NCBI GenBank assembly: GCA_947629325.1
Contig: CANRDE010000011.1
Coordinates: 1-34,535 of the forward strand
From: an uncultured Bacilli bacterium
Lineage (GTDB): Bacteria > Bacillota_I > Bacilli_A > RF39 > UBA660
DNA: 34,535 nt
Reading direction: 5' to 3'
Below are positions 18,303 to 28,515 of this stretch, piece after piece. Positions within the stretch are counted from its first letter, which is position 1. The number at the start of each line of letters is the position of its first letter. A program made the position numbers and the translations under genes. Under the pieces are notes generated by a model. The model saw only the letters and a list, made by a program, of their open reading frames with translations. It was not told the origin of the DNA and did no database searches.

Positions 18303-18722
18303 TTGGAAAAATATATGAATGAAGCTTTAAAGGAAGCATATAAAGCATACAAAAATAATGAAATACCCGTTGGTGCGGTTATTGTGCATGATAAAAAAAT
18401 TATTGCTCGTGCAAGAAATAACCGACAAAATAAGAATAATGTGCTAGGTCATGCGGAAGTTAATGCAATCTTAAAAGCGGAAAAAAAGCTAAAAGATTGG
18501 CGGCTTAATGAATGTGAAATGTATGTAACCTTAGAACCATGTGAGATGTGTAAAATAATAATAGAAGAATCGCGTCTAAAATCAGTTTATTATTTATTAG
18601 AAAAACCCTTAAAATCTTCTAAAACAAATTGTGTTGATTATATTAAAGCGAACATTCGTTCAGAAAGCGCAAGCGATTATAAAAAAATGGTTCAAGAATT
18701 TTTTCAAAATTTACGTAATTAA
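18303..18722 (+). CDS. tadA: tRNA-specific adenosine deaminase TadA
   Basis: GHAEVNAI and LEPCEMC zinc motifs; TTG start at 18303, 11 nt after GGAG; the longer ORF would overlap the SRP RNA. Confidence 0.93.
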   Translation: MEKYMNEALKEAYKAYKNNEIPVGAVIVHDKKIIARARNNRQNKNNVLGHAEVNAILKAEKKLKDWRLNECEMYVTLEPCEMCKIIIEESRLKSVYYLLEKPLKSSKTNCVDYIKANIRSESASDYKKMVQEFFQNLRN

Positions 18723-18779
18723 CAGTTAAAAACTATTTTATTCCATGATATAATTGTTAATGAAAGGAACAATTTCAAC

Positions 18780-20342
18780 ATGAAATATAAAGTATTATAT
18801 AGAAAGTATCGTCCAGATAATTTTGAAAATATAATAGGTCAGGATTATATAATTACAACATTAAAAAATTCTATTATAAATAACAATATATCACATGCTT
18901 ATATATTTTCGGGGCCTCGTGGTACAGGAAAAACATCAACCGCTAAAGTTTTTGCTAAGGCCATTAATTGTTTAGAGCCAATCAACGGTTCTCCTTGCGG
19001 AAAATGTGAGTTTTGTAAAAATTTCCAAGAAAATCCAGATATAATAGAAATGGATGCAGCATCTAACAATGGAGTAGATGATATAAGAACCATTATAGAC
19101 AACGTAAAGCTTACTCCTACTAATGGCAAGTATAAAGTATATATTATAGATGAAGTTCATATGCTAACTACTAGTGCCTTTAATGCCTTGCTTTTAACTT
19201 TAGAAGAACCTCCAGCTCATACAATTTTTATTTTAGCCACGACCAATATTGAAAGTGTTCCTATTACAATATTATCTCGTTGTCAACGCTTTGATTTTCA
19301 AAAGATTAAAACCAACGAAATGGTTCAACGCTTGAAACTTATTAGCAAAGAAGAAAAAATTAATATAGATGATGAAGCATTATTAGAAATAGCATATTTA
19401 GCAGAAGGCGGTATGCGGGATGCATTAAGTCTTTTAGATCAATTATCAAAAAATAAAGTTCCAATTAATCTTGAGCTAATAGAAGAGCAAATTAAAACAA
19501 TATCCTTAAGAGGAGTGAATGAACTCATTGATAAAATTGAAGATAATGATATAAAAAACTGCTTATTATTATTAGAAGAATATCAAAATAGAGCAGTTGA
19601 TTATAAGAATCTTATTAAAAAAATGATTGATGTTTGTAGTCAAAGAGCAAAAAAAATAAAGGAAACTAATAATATTAGGAGATTAAGTTTTAATAACTAT
19701 AAAAGAATGATATTAAATTTGGCTGATTCAATTTCTAAGGTTAATATTAGTGTTGATCCTTTCATTATATTGGAAATGATATTATTAGATTTTTTTCAAA
19801 TTGCAGATGAAAAACAAAATTTTGACAATGATTTAATTAATGAAAATAGCCCAATACCAGAAAAAGATGATAACAAAATTGATAAGGAAAAATGTGATAA
19901 ATTAATTGCGATAAGGGTTAATAATTGTTTTGTAAATGCTCAAAAAAGTTATTTAGAAGAAGCAAAAAAAATTTTTAATGATTATAAATTAAGTGTTGAA
20001 TTATCGGGGAAAATTAAATCAATTATTTTAGATAGTAATTTAGTAGCAGCTTCTGATACAAATATAATTCTAACCTGCAATAATAATCATAATATTGAAA
20101 TTGCTAATCAAATGTTAAAAGATATTGAAGATTCTTTAAAAAAAGTAAGTGATAAAGAATATAAGTTAATTTTTATATCAACGGAAAGATGGTTAAAAGA
20201 AAAAGAAAACTATATAAAAAATATTAAAGAAAAAAAAGCTTATAAATACATGGAGGACGACAGTGAGAAAGCAATTCAAGAAAATCCAGAAGAAAAATTA
20301 TTAAATGATGTCTTTGATCCATCAAAGATTGAAATTATTTAA
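18780..20342 (+). CDS. dnaX: DNA polymerase III subunit gamma/tau
   Basis: KYRPDNFENIIGQ, FSGPRGTGKTSTAKVFAKAINC, zinc motif CGKCEFC, IIDEVHMLT. Confidence 0.97.
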   Translation: MKYKVLYRKYRPDNFENIIGQDYIITTLKNSIINNNISHAYIFSGPRGTGKTSTAKVFAKAINCLEPINGSPCGKCEFCKNFQENPDIIEMDAASNNGVDDIRTIIDNVKLTPTNGKYKVYIIDEVHMLTTSAFNALLLTLEEPPAHTIFILATTNIESVPITILSRCQRFDFQKIKTNEMVQRLKLISKEEKINIDDEALLEIAYLAEGGMRDALSLLDQLSKNKVPINLELIEEQIKTISLRGVNELIDKIEDNDIKNCLLLLEEYQNRAVDYKNLIKKMIDVCSQRAKKIKETNNIRRLSFNNYKRMILNLADSISKVNISVDPFIILEMILLDFFQIADEKQNFDNDLINENSPIPEKDDNKIDKEKCDKLIAIRVNNCFVNAQKSYLEEAKKIFNDYKLSVELSGKIKSIILDSNLVAASDTNIILTCNNNHNIEIANQMLKDIEDSLKKVSDKEYKLIFISTERWLKEKENYIKNIKEKKAYKYMEDDSEKAIQENPEEKLLNDVFDPSKIEII

Positions 20343-20356
20343 GGAGGTGATTGAAA

Positions 20357-20656
20357 ATGAATATGCAAAATTTAATGGCCCAAGCGCAAAAAATGCAAAG
20401 AGATATAACTAATAAAAAAGAAGAATTAGAAAAAATGGAATTTGTAGGTAAATCAGAATGGGTAGAAATGACATTTACTGGAGGAAGAGTTATAAAGGAT
20501 GTCAAAATAATAAAAAGCGGCAATATTGAAGAAGACGACAAAGATATCTTAGCCGACATGATTCAAATTGCAACAAAAGACGCTTTTATTCAAATAAATA
20601 AAGCAATGGAAGACAAGCTTGGTCAATATGCTGGTGCTTTAGATGGGTTAATGTAA
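20357..20656 (+). CDS. ebfC: YbaB/EbfC family nucleoid-associated protein
   Basis: MNMQNLMAQAQKMQRDI... KDAFIQINKAMEDKLG; between dnaX and recR; SD AAGGAGGTGA. Confidence 0.93.
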   Translation: MNMQNLMAQAQKMQRDITNKKEELEKMEFVGKSEWVEMTFTGGRVIKDVKIIKSGNIEEDDKDILADMIQIATKDAFIQINKAMEDKLGQYAGALDGLM

Positions 20657-20657
20657 T

Positions 20658-21260
20658 ATGATATATCCTGATACGTTACAAAAATTAATTAATTTTTATA
20701 AAAAACTGCCGGGAATTGGCGATAAATCAGCCGAAAGAATGGCACTGGCTACTATAGAAATTTCTAAAACTGATATTGACGATTTTGCTAATGCCTTACA
20801 AACAGCAAAAGAAAAATTAAATAAGTGCAAAATATGTGGCCATTTAACTGAAAATGATATTTGTAATATTTGTTCAAATGAAAATCGAAACAAAAATTTG
20901 ATATGTGTAATAGAAGATTACAAAAGCGTCTTCTCATTCGAAAAAGTTGGTAATTTTAATGGTGTATATCATGTTTTAAATGGGTTAATATCGCCGATGG
21001 AAAGTATAGGCCCCGAAGATATAAATATTTCTTCTTTAGTAAAAAGAGTAGAAAGTCTTGAAAATCCAGAGTTGATATTAGCATTAAAGTCGTCAATTGA
21101 AGGAGAAACTACAACTTTGTATATTAAAAAAATTTTTGAAAATAAAAAAGTAACTATATCTAGATTATCCTATGGAATTCCTATGGGAGCTGAAATTGAC
21201 TATTTGGATATAATTACTTTAGATAAAGCCTTAGAAGATCGTAAAAAGATTTCCGAATAA
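20658..21260 (+). CDS. recR: Recombination protein RecR
   Basis: LPGIGDKSAERMAL, zinc finger CKICGHLTENDICNIC, Toprim region ICVIEDYKS, SRLSYGIPMGAEIDYLD. Confidence 0.96.
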   Translation: MIYPDTLQKLINFYKKLPGIGDKSAERMALATIEISKTDIDDFANALQTAKEKLNKCKICGHLTENDICNICSNENRNKNLICVIEDYKSVFSFEKVGNFNGVYHVLNGLISPMESIGPEDINISSLVKRVESLENPELILALKSSIEGETTTLYIKKIFENKKVTISRLSYGIPMGAEIDYLDIITLDKALEDRKKISE

Positions 21261-21298
21261 AACAAAGAATTATTAATATAATTTATTGGGTGATAATA

Positions 21299-21487
21299 AT
21301 GAAAAGTAAATTAGGGCTACTTCTAAGAAAGCTAATTTTTGCTTTTGGTATAATTTATGGCATTAATGTTATGTTAAAAAATGCTGGAGTTTATTTACCT
21401 ATTAATGTAATAACATTAAGCTTAACTGCTTTCTTGGGAGTACCTGGTTTATTATCACTTTTTGCGCTCTTCTTTATAATAAAATAG
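21299..21487 (+). CDS. BofA-family small membrane protein (pro-sigmaK processing inhibitor-like)
   Basis: VYLPINVITLSLTAFLGVPGLLSLFAL matches the BofA IPINxVTxxxxGFLGIPG pattern; next to recR as bofA in Bacillus. Confidence 0.8.
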   Translation: MKSKLGLLLRKLIFAFGIIYGINVMLKNAGVYLPINVITLSLTAFLGVPGLLSLFALFFIIK

Positions 21488-21511
21488 GAGGTTATTATAA
21501 GAAGTACGGAT

Positions 21512-22363
21512 TTGAAACAATTAATTGAATTTTATAATGAAGGAAAATTAGCACACGCTTATTTAATTTCTACAAATAATATTCAAAAAAGTATGAAAGT
21601 TCTTATAAATGTTATAAAGAACATTTTTTGCATTCAAGAATTTGAAGAAAACTGTAGTAAATGTTCTTTATGTCATTTAATAGATTTAAATAATTTGCCT
21701 AGTTTAAAAATTATCGACTCGGACGGATCACTAATTAAAAAGGACCAAATTTTAGAATTACGGAGTTTATTTTCAAAGGCGTCTTTATATACGAAAGAAT
21801 CAATTTATATAATTAAAAATGCGGAAAAGATGAATAAAGAGTCAGCAAATACCATGCTGAAGTTTTTAGAAGAACCAGAAGGAAATATAATTGGTTTTTT
21901 TATTACTACTCATGAAGATAGTGTTTTGCCCACTATAAAAAGCCGGTGTCAACAAATTGAGTTATTATTTGAAAATAATTTATATGAAAAATATCAACTA
22001 CAACCCGATGAATATGAAAAAAGTTTAACATTATTGACTAATTATTTAAGCAAGATAGAAATTGAGCGCAAAAAGCTAATTTTATATAATAGAGAGTATT
22101 TTAATGCAGTTGAAAAAGAAGAAATAAAAAGTTTATTTCAAATAATGTTAGATATTTACCAGGCGAAATTAAATAATAAAATAGGAATTGAAGAAAGCAA
22201 TTTTGATTTTAACTTTCTCGATAATTTATCATTTACTAATATTAACAAAAAAATAAACTTGATTATAAAATGTCTAAATGATTTAAATTATAATGTTAAC
22301 ATCGATTTATTATTGGATAAATTCGTTATAGAAATGGAAAACATAAACAATGCAGTTGTATAG
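21512..22363 (+). CDS. holB: DNA polymerase III delta' subunit
   Basis: GKLAHAYLIS, CSKCSLC, NTMLKFLEEPEGN, LPTIKSRCQQIE; start uncertain (see findings). Confidence 0.9.
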   Translation: MKQLIEFYNEGKLAHAYLISTNNIQKSMKVLINVIKNIFCIQEFEENCSKCSLCHLIDLNNLPSLKIIDSDGSLIKKDQILELRSLFSKASLYTKESIYIIKNAEKMNKESANTMLKFLEEPEGNIIGFFITTHEDSVLPTIKSRCQQIELLFENNLYEKYQLQPDEYEKSLTLLTNYLSKIEIERKKLILYNREYFNAVEKEEIKSLFQIMLDIYQAKLNNKIGIEESNFDFNFLDNLSFTNINKKINLIIKCLNDLNYNVNIDLLLDKFVIEMENINNAVV

Positions 22364-22491
22364 ACAAAATATTAGAAACTACTATTTTACTGGGAAAAAG
22401 GCAATTGTATAGGGAGTAAAACTTAATGAAAAAATTAGAAGGCAAGAAATTTACTATAGAAATGAGGAAAACAGGCAATGAAATTGTATAG
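22327..22491 (+). repeat. Three imperfect direct repeats spanning holB 3' end to ricT 5' end
   Basis: TATAGAAATGGAAAACATAAACAATGCAGTTGTATAG (22327-22363), GGGAAAAAGGCAATTGTATAG (22392-22412), TATAGAAATGAGGAAAACAGGCAATGAAATTGTATAG (22455-22491). Confidence 0.7.
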
Positions 22492-23263
22492 TGTTATATT
22501 TAAAAGCAATGGAAAAAGCTATTTTTTTACAGGAGAAGATAAATTTAATATTAACGATTACGTAATTGTAGAAACGGAAAAAGGCTTGCAATATGGTCAG
22601 ATTAACAAGATTATTTCCGAAAATAACATAGAAATAGAAGGAAATTTAAATGAATATAAGCCTATTATTAGACTTGCTTCCGAAGAAGATCAAAATGAAT
22701 TTTTAAATTTATTAAAAGAAAATCAAAAAGCTTTAAAAAAATGTAAAGAGTTAGTTAAACAATTAAATTTGAATATGAATGTATTAAATGCAGATTTTAA
22801 TTTTGATAAGACCCAATTACTATTTAGTTTTGTGTCAGAAGAAAGAGTAGATTTTAGAGAATTAGCTAAGAAGTTAGCCGCTATTTATCATACTCGTATA
22901 GAGCTTCGTCAAATTGGCGCCCGGGATAAAGCCAAGGAAGTCGGCGGTATTGGAGTTTGTGGGGAAAAAATATGCTGCGGTAGATTTTTAAATCATATTG
23001 ATGCTATTTCAATGAATATGGCTAAAAATCAAAATTTAGCTTTAAATCCATCTAAAATAAATGGCCTTTGTGGTCGCTTATTGTGTTGTCTACAATATGA
23101 AGATGAAAATTATATAGAGTGTGGAAAAGGGCTTCCGGCTATTGGGGAAACTATTAAAACAGCAAGTGGAGAAGGGAAAGTTATTAATGTGGATATTTTA
23201 AATCGAAAATGTAAGGTTCTTATTGGTAGTAATAAAGAAGAAATTAAATTTGATCTAAAATGA
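22478..23263 (+). CDS. ricT: RicT/YaaT PSP1-domain protein
   Basis: RVDFRELAKKLAAIYHTRIELRQIGARDKAKEVGGIGVCGEKICCGRFL and NGLCGRLLCCLQYE, hallmark of YaaT/PSP1. Confidence 0.95.
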   Translation: MKLYSVIFKSNGKSYFFTGEDKFNINDYVIVETEKGLQYGQINKIISENNIEIEGNLNEYKPIIRLASEEDQNEFLNLLKENQKALKKCKELVKQLNLNMNVLNADFNFDKTQLLFSFVSEERVDFRELAKKLAAIYHTRIELRQIGARDKAKEVGGIGVCGEKICCGRFLNHIDAISMNMAKNQNLALNPSKINGLCGRLLCCLQYEDENYIECGKGLPAIGETIKTASGEGKVINVDILNRKCKVLIGSNKEEIKFDLK

Positions 23264-23973
23264 AAAAAGTATTAAACGACTTATTTGATTATGGTTTAAA
23301 AATATATCAATATGAAGATGCCTTTAAATTTTCATTAGATTCAATTTTATTGGCTGAATTTGTTAAAATAGCCAAAAAGACCCAAGAAATATTAGATTTG
23401 TGTACAGGAAACGCTTCGATTCCCTTAATTTTATCCACAAAGACTAAAGCTCATATTGATGCTTTTGAAATACAATTCCAAATATATAATTTAGCTAGGG
23501 AAAATATAATCTATAATAATTTAGATAAACAAATTACTATTTATAATGACGATATAAAAAACGTTAATAAATATTTACCAAACAAAAAGTATGATATAAT
23601 AACATGCAATCCCCCATTTTTTAAAGTTGATAATAAGACATTTATCAACAATCTTTATGAATTAGCTATTGCGAGACACGAAGTAATGATAACTCTAGAT
23701 GAAATATTTAAAATTGCGAGTAGCCACTTAAACACAAAAGGGGAATTTTACTTAGTACATCGGGTTAATCGTTTAGATGAAATAATAAATTTAGGAATTA
23801 AGTACAACTTGCCGGTTAAAAACATAATTCTTATTAAAACTAGGGATAATAATTTGCCAACAATAATTTTGCTTCGTTGCATTAAAGATAGTAAAATGGG
23901 AATAAAAATAAATGATATAGTGTCTGTAGAAAATAGAACAACATATAAAGAAATATTTAAGGAGGCCTTATGA
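23260..23973 (+). CDS. TrmN6/YabB-like tRNA adenine-N6 methyltransferase
   Basis: FKFSLDSILLAEF, ILDLCTGNASIPLIL, catalytic CNPPFFK motif; follows ricT as yabB. Confidence 0.88.
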   Translation: MKKVLNDLFDYGLKIYQYEDAFKFSLDSILLAEFVKIAKKTQEILDLCTGNASIPLILSTKTKAHIDAFEIQFQIYNLARENIIYNNLDKQITIYNDDIKNVNKYLPNKKYDIITCNPPFFKVDNKTFINNLYELAIARHEVMITLDEIFKIASSHLNTKGEFYLVHRVNRLDEIINLGIKYNLPVKNIILIKTRDNNLPTIILLRCIKDSKMGIKINDIVSVENRTTYKEIFKEAL

Positions 23974-24488
23974 AATTAATAATTGGATTAGGAAACCCTG
24001 GAGATGAATATAAAAATACCCGTCATAATATTGGTTTTACTATTATTGATTCTTTTTTAGGAAATATAGAATGGAAAAAGAAATGGGATAGTTTATATTA
24101 TATGGAATTTTATAATGGAGAACAAATCATTTTTATAAAACCTTTAACATATATGAATTTATCTGGCGTAGCAATTAGTAAGTTTGTTAAATATTATAAT
24201 ATTACTCCGCAAAATATTTTGGTTATTCAAGATGATATTGATATGAATCTTGGAACATATAAAGTGAAAAAAAATAGTTCCTCGGGTGGACATAATGGGA
24301 TTAAATCTATAATAAATGAATTAAATACTGATGAATTTTTAAGGTTAAAAATTGGAATGGGTAGAAGTAAAGTGACGCCTGTTGATAAATATGTTTTAGG
24401 TAATATACCAGAGGAAGAATTGAAAATAATAATGAGCAATAAAGATGAGTATATACAAATAATAAAAGATTTTATAAATAACAAATAA
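23970..24488 (+). CDS. pth: Peptidyl-tRNA hydrolase
   Basis: LIIGLGNPGDEYKNTRHNIGF, KPLTYMNLSG, SSSGGHNGIKSI. Confidence 0.97.
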   Translation: MKLIIGLGNPGDEYKNTRHNIGFTIIDSFLGNIEWKKKWDSLYYMEFYNGEQIIFIKPLTYMNLSGVAISKFVKYYNITPQNILVIQDDIDMNLGTYKVKKNSSSGGHNGIKSIINELNTDEFLRLKIGMGRSKVTPVDKYVLGNIPEEELKIIMSNKDEYIQIIKDFINNK

Positions 24489-24510
24489 AAAGAAAACTTG
24501 GAGAATAAAA

Positions 24511-27500
24511 ATGGACTTTTCAAAGTATTTTAATTATAAAAATGGTTCTGTCACATATGGGTTAACTACTGAGTTAATTGCTTTTTACGTGGCTCAATTA
24601 TATAAAAATCAAAATAAAAACATTATTTTGGTAACAAGTAATCTTTATGAAAGTAATAAAATATATAATACAATTAAAAATCATGTTGATAATTGTGAAT
24701 TATTTCCAATGGATGATTTTATTACTTCCAAAGTAGTTGCAATGTCTCCCGAGTTTCAATTGGGACGATTAAATGTTTTAGAAAAGATAAAAAATAATAA
24801 GTTAATTATTGTTACCAATTTAATGGGTTATTTGAAATATTTACCCAAGAAAGATCAAAATAAGGCAGTCATTATAAAAGTCAATCAAGTTTATAAAAGA
24901 GATGAATTAGTAAATATTATAGAAAATTTTGGCTATAAACGTGAATCAATGGTCACTATGTCTGGTGAATACTCGGTAAGAGGCTTTATAATTGATATTT
25001 ATGTAATAAATGAATCTCATCCGTTGAGAATTGAATTTAATGGTAACACTATAGAATCGATTCGCTATTTTGACGAAAATAATCAAAGAACTATAAATGA
25101 TATTAATCAAATATCTATTAATCCTTTTCAAGAAATTGAAACCTCGGAAAAAAGTTCTTTATATGATTATTCTAATCAAGGAATAGTTGTATATCTCAAC
25201 AAAGCCCAAATTGATGTGGCCTATGAAAAATTGTGTTATGAAATCACTGAGTTTCAAGAGAGCAATAATGATAACGAAAAATACATATATGGTTTAGAAG
25301 AAATTGGGCCTCAGTATGAATTATTTATTGATACAATAAATAATCCTACCGATTTAATAATAAAGGAAATACCAAGCTTTAATGAAAATTTAGAACTTTT
25401 GCAAGATACGGTTATAAAATGGCAAAAAGAAAAAAAAGAAGTGTATTTTTATTTGCCAAAAGAAAGTGAAATTAAAACTATTAAAAAGATATTACCAAAT
25501 TTCCCTAAAGCAAACATAATAAACCAAAGAATTAATAAAGGTTTTATTTTAAATAATATTGTTTGTATTTCAGAGGATGATATTGGGGTACACGTTAATA
25601 AGGAAGCCAAATATAAAAATAATTTACATATTGGGAAGAAAATCAAAAATTACAATGAATTAGAAAAAGGAGATTATATAGTTCATTTAAATCATGGTAT
25701 AGGTATTTATAATGGTCTAGTTACATTAACAAAAGACAATTTAAAAAAGGATTATATTCAATTATTATATGATGGTAACGACAAAATATATATACCGGTA
25801 GAAAAGATTAATTCTATTTATAAATATACATCTAGAGAGGGAAGTGCTCCTAAATTAAATAAATTAAATTCTAGTAGTTGGGCTAAAACTAAAACTTATA
25901 TAAAAGCAAAAGCTAAGGATATATCCCAAGAATTGTTAACATTATATGCCAAAAGGGCCAGCATAAAAGGGATAGCTTATAAAGATTATGAAGAACAAGC
26001 CATATTTGCTTCTTCTTTTGAATACCAAGAAACTAGGGACCAATTACGAGCGATTAATGAAATAAATGCCGATCTCAATAATAGTGTGCCTATGGATAGA
26101 TTATTGTGTGGAGACGTAGGTTTTGGCAAAACTGAAGTAGCTATGCGAGCTATTTTTAAGACAGTTATAAATAATATGCAAGTAATGTATTTGTGTCCTA
26201 CAACTATTTTGTCTAAACAACAATTTAATGTTATTAAAAATCGTTTTAAAGATGTTCCGGTAGAGATAAGACTTTTGAATAGATTTACTTCTCCTAAAGA
26301 AACAAAAACAATTTTAGAAAAATTGAGTAATGGTACTCTAGATATTTTAGTTGGTACCCATCGAATATTAAGCGATGATATTAAGCCTAAAAAGCTGGGT
26401 TTATTAGTGGTCGATGAAGAGCAACGTTTCGGGGTTAAACATAAAGAAAAAATCAAAGAATTCAAAAATGATGTAAATGTTTTAACTTTATCAGCCACTC
26501 CTATACCTCGAACTCTTAAAATGGCTTTATCCGGATTGCGAGATTTGTCAATAATCGATACTCCTCCTATAAATAGATATCCTGTTCAAACATATGTAAT
26601 AGAAGAAAATGACCTTTTAATTAAGGATGCTATATATAAAGAAATGGCTCGTAAAGGTCAAATATTTGTTTTGTATAACCGAATTGAAGGCCTAGATAAA
26701 ATAGTAAATCATTTAATTAATTTAGTTCCGGAAGCCCGAATTGTTTATGCCCATGGCCAAATGACTAAAGACGAATTAGAAAATATTATGGATGATTTTG
26801 TTAATTATAAGTATGATATTTTAGTATGTACAACGATTATTGAAAATGGCATAGATATAGCAAATGCTAATACTTTAATTGTTTTTGATGCTGATAATTT
26901 TGGCTTATCGCAATTGTATCAAATTAGAGGTCGTGTGGGCCGAAGTGATAAAGTGGCGTATGCCTATCTTTTATATAATAAAACTAAATTATTAAATGAA
27001 ACAGCAGTTAAAAGATTACAGGCCATTAAAGAGTTTACGGAATTGGGAAGTGGGTATAAAATAGCTATGCGTGATTTAGCTATTCGAGGTGCTGGTGATA
27101 TTTTTGGTAGTGATCAGGCTGGCTTTGTTGATTCAGTGGGAATATCATTATATATGAAATTAATCGAAGATGAATTAAAAAAAGCCAAAGGAGAATATGT
27201 TGAAGAGGAAGACGAGAATGACAGTCAAAATTTAATAGAAGTATCCACTCATATAAAAGATGAATATGTATCGGATGAAGATATAAAAATAGAGATTCAC
27301 CAAAAGATAAACGAAATTGATTCCTTAGAAAAATTACAAACGATAAAAGAAGAATTAGAAGATCGTTTTGGGAAAATTGATAAAGATATGGAAATTTATA
27401 TGTATGAGGAATGGTTCAATAATTTATGTAAGATGTTAAATATAAAAAATATAAATAGAACAGAAAGAAGCATAGAAATAATTTTACCTGGGGAAATCTC

Positions 27501-27681
27501 AAACAATATAAAAGGCGATAAATTATTGATTGAAACTATGAGCTTATCTAATAGATTTAATATTAAATATTATCATAATAACATTATAATAACCTTATTT
27601 TATAAAGAATTAAAAGAACATTATGTATATTATCTAGTAAAAGAATTACTAATAATAAAAGAAAGCTTAAAAAATGAATAA
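24511..27681 (+). CDS. mfd: Transcription-repair coupling factor
   Basis: HLNHGIGIYNGL, LLCGDVGFGKTEVAMRA, VVDEEQRFGVKHKEKIK, TPIPRTLKMAL, QIRGRVGRS. Confidence 0.97.
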   Translation: MDFSKYFNYKNGSVTYGLTTELIAFYVAQLYKNQNKNIILVTSNLYESNKIYNTIKNHVDNCELFPMDDFITSKVVAMSPEFQLGRLNVLEKIKNNKLIIVTNLMGYLKYLPKKDQNKAVIIKVNQVYKRDELVNIIENFGYKRESMVTMSGEYSVRGFIIDIYVINESHPLRIEFNGNTIESIRYFDENNQRTINDINQISINPFQEIETSEKSSLYDYSNQGIVVYLNKAQIDVAYEKLCYEITEFQESNNDNEKYIYGLEEIGPQYELFIDTINNPTDLIIKEIPSFNENLELLQDTVIKWQKEKKEVYFYLPKESEIKTIKKILPNFPKANIINQRINKGFILNNIVCISEDDIGVHVNKEAKYKNNLHIGKKIKNYNELEKGDYIVHLNHGIGIYNGLVTLTKDNLKKDYIQLLYDGNDKIYIPVEKINSIYKYTSREGSAPKLNKLNSSSWAKTKTYIKAKAKDISQELLTLYAKRASIKGIAYKDYEEQAIFASSFEYQETRDQLRAINEINADLNNSVPMDRLLCGDVGFGKTEVAMRAIFKTVINNMQVMYLCPTTILSKQQFNVIKNRFKDVPVEIRLLNRFTSPKETKTILEKLSNGTLDILVGTHRILSDDIKPKKLGLLVVDEEQRFGVKHKEKIKEFKNDVNVLTLSATPIPRTLKMALSGLRDLSIIDTPPINRYPVQTYVIEENDLLIKDAIYKEMARKGQIFVLYNRIEGLDKIVNHLINLVPEARIVYAHGQMTKDELENIMDDFVNYKYDILVCTTIIENGIDIANANTLIVFDADNFGLSQLYQIRGRVGRSDKVAYAYLLYNKTKLLNETAVKRLQAIKEFTELGSGYKIAMRDLAIRGAGDIFGSDQAGFVDSVGISLYMKLIEDELKKAKGEYVEEEDENDSQNLIEVSTHIKDEYVSDEDIKIEIHQKINEIDSLEKLQTIKEELEDRFGKIDKDMEIYMYEEWFNNLCKMLNIKNINRTERSIEIILPGEISNNIKGDKLLIETMSLSNRFNIKYYHNNIIITLFYKELKEHYVYYLVKELLIIKESLKNE

Positions 27682-27753
27682 GCAAATTTAAGTATAAATT
27701 TAAGTATAATTTAATCAAAAATTATTCACACTATAAAAAGGAGTGAGTAGTAT

Positions 27754-28263
27754 ATGATTAAAAGCGGAATTACTAGAAAAATTGATGAGTTAGGACGAAT
27801 TGTAGTTCCCAAAGAAATAAGATATAATTTAGGAATTAGAGATGGTGAACCTTTAGAAATATATACTAGTGATAATTCCATAATTATTAAAAAATTTTCT
27901 CAAATGGAAAATATAAAGGATGTAAGTCAAAAAATTTGTGATATTTTCTATGATGTTTCTAATATTGGAATAATCGTTAGTGATAGAGAAAAAATAATTG
28001 CTGCTAGTAGTAATTTAAAAAGCTTAATAAATTCGAAGTTGGCTAATAACCACAAAAATTTAATTGATAATCGTGAAAGTTATATTTCTGATAAAATGGA
28101 ATCAAATTTTAATATAAATGCTTTTACAACGATAGTTCCCATTATAACATCAGTAGATTGTAGCGGCTTAATAATTATTTTAAGTTCTAAAAATGATGAC
28201 TTTAATTTAAAATTGGCTAAAATAGCGCAGAAATTAATTGTACAAAAATTAGACGTTACTTGA
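27754..28263 (+). CDS. spoVT: SpoVT-like AbrB-family transcription factor
   Basis: SGITRKIDELGRIVVPKEIRYNLGIRDGEPLEIY swapped-hairpin AbrB domain plus GAF-like C-terminus; after mfd as spoVT. Confidence 0.88.
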   Translation: MIKSGITRKIDELGRIVVPKEIRYNLGIRDGEPLEIYTSDNSIIIKKFSQMENIKDVSQKICDIFYDVSNIGIIVSDREKIIAASSNLKSLINSKLANNHKNLIDNRESYISDKMESNFNINAFTTIVPIITSVDCSGLIIILSSKNDDFNLKLAKIAQKLIVQKLDVT

Positions 28264-28324
28264 TAATAATCCAAAATTATGGTAAACTTGTATCAATTAG
28301 TGAGGAAATTATTAAAAAGAATTA

Positions 28325-28501
28325 TTAAATTGCTGAAAGAGAGTTAATGGTTGGTGAAAATTAATGGGTTTAATAATTTAGTATGAAATAATGGAGCTAA
28401 ATCGCAAAAGTGCGTTAAAACTAAAAGTGTATGGATTAATTCATAAATAAAGGTGGTACCGCGGGTAAAACTCGTCCTTACTTTGTTTATGGATTTTTTT
28501 A
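28325..28501 (+). promoter_or_regulatory. T-box leader (tRNA-sensing riboswitch) upstream of dut-metG
   Basis: AGAGAG (28338-28343) and GGTTGGTGAAA Stem I elements; T-box AAGGTGGTACCGCGG (28450-28464); terminator CATAAATAAAGG / ACTTTGTTTATG plus T-run. Candidate promoter TTGATA-17 bp-TAAACT from 28260. Confidence 0.92.
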
Positions 28502-28515
28502 TTAAGGAGAGTTTT

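Noticed and set aside
20223-20240. A-run (GAAAAAAAAGC) in dnaX as a programmed frameshift producing gamma
   Set aside because: It lies near the very 3' end, so a shift would not make a gamma-like truncation; such homopolymers are common in this AT-rich sequence.
22919-22926. CCCGGG inside ricT as an extra NBS
   Set aside because: Flanks (GGCGCCCGGGATAAA) do not match TATTT/AAATA, and it lies in a conserved coding motif.
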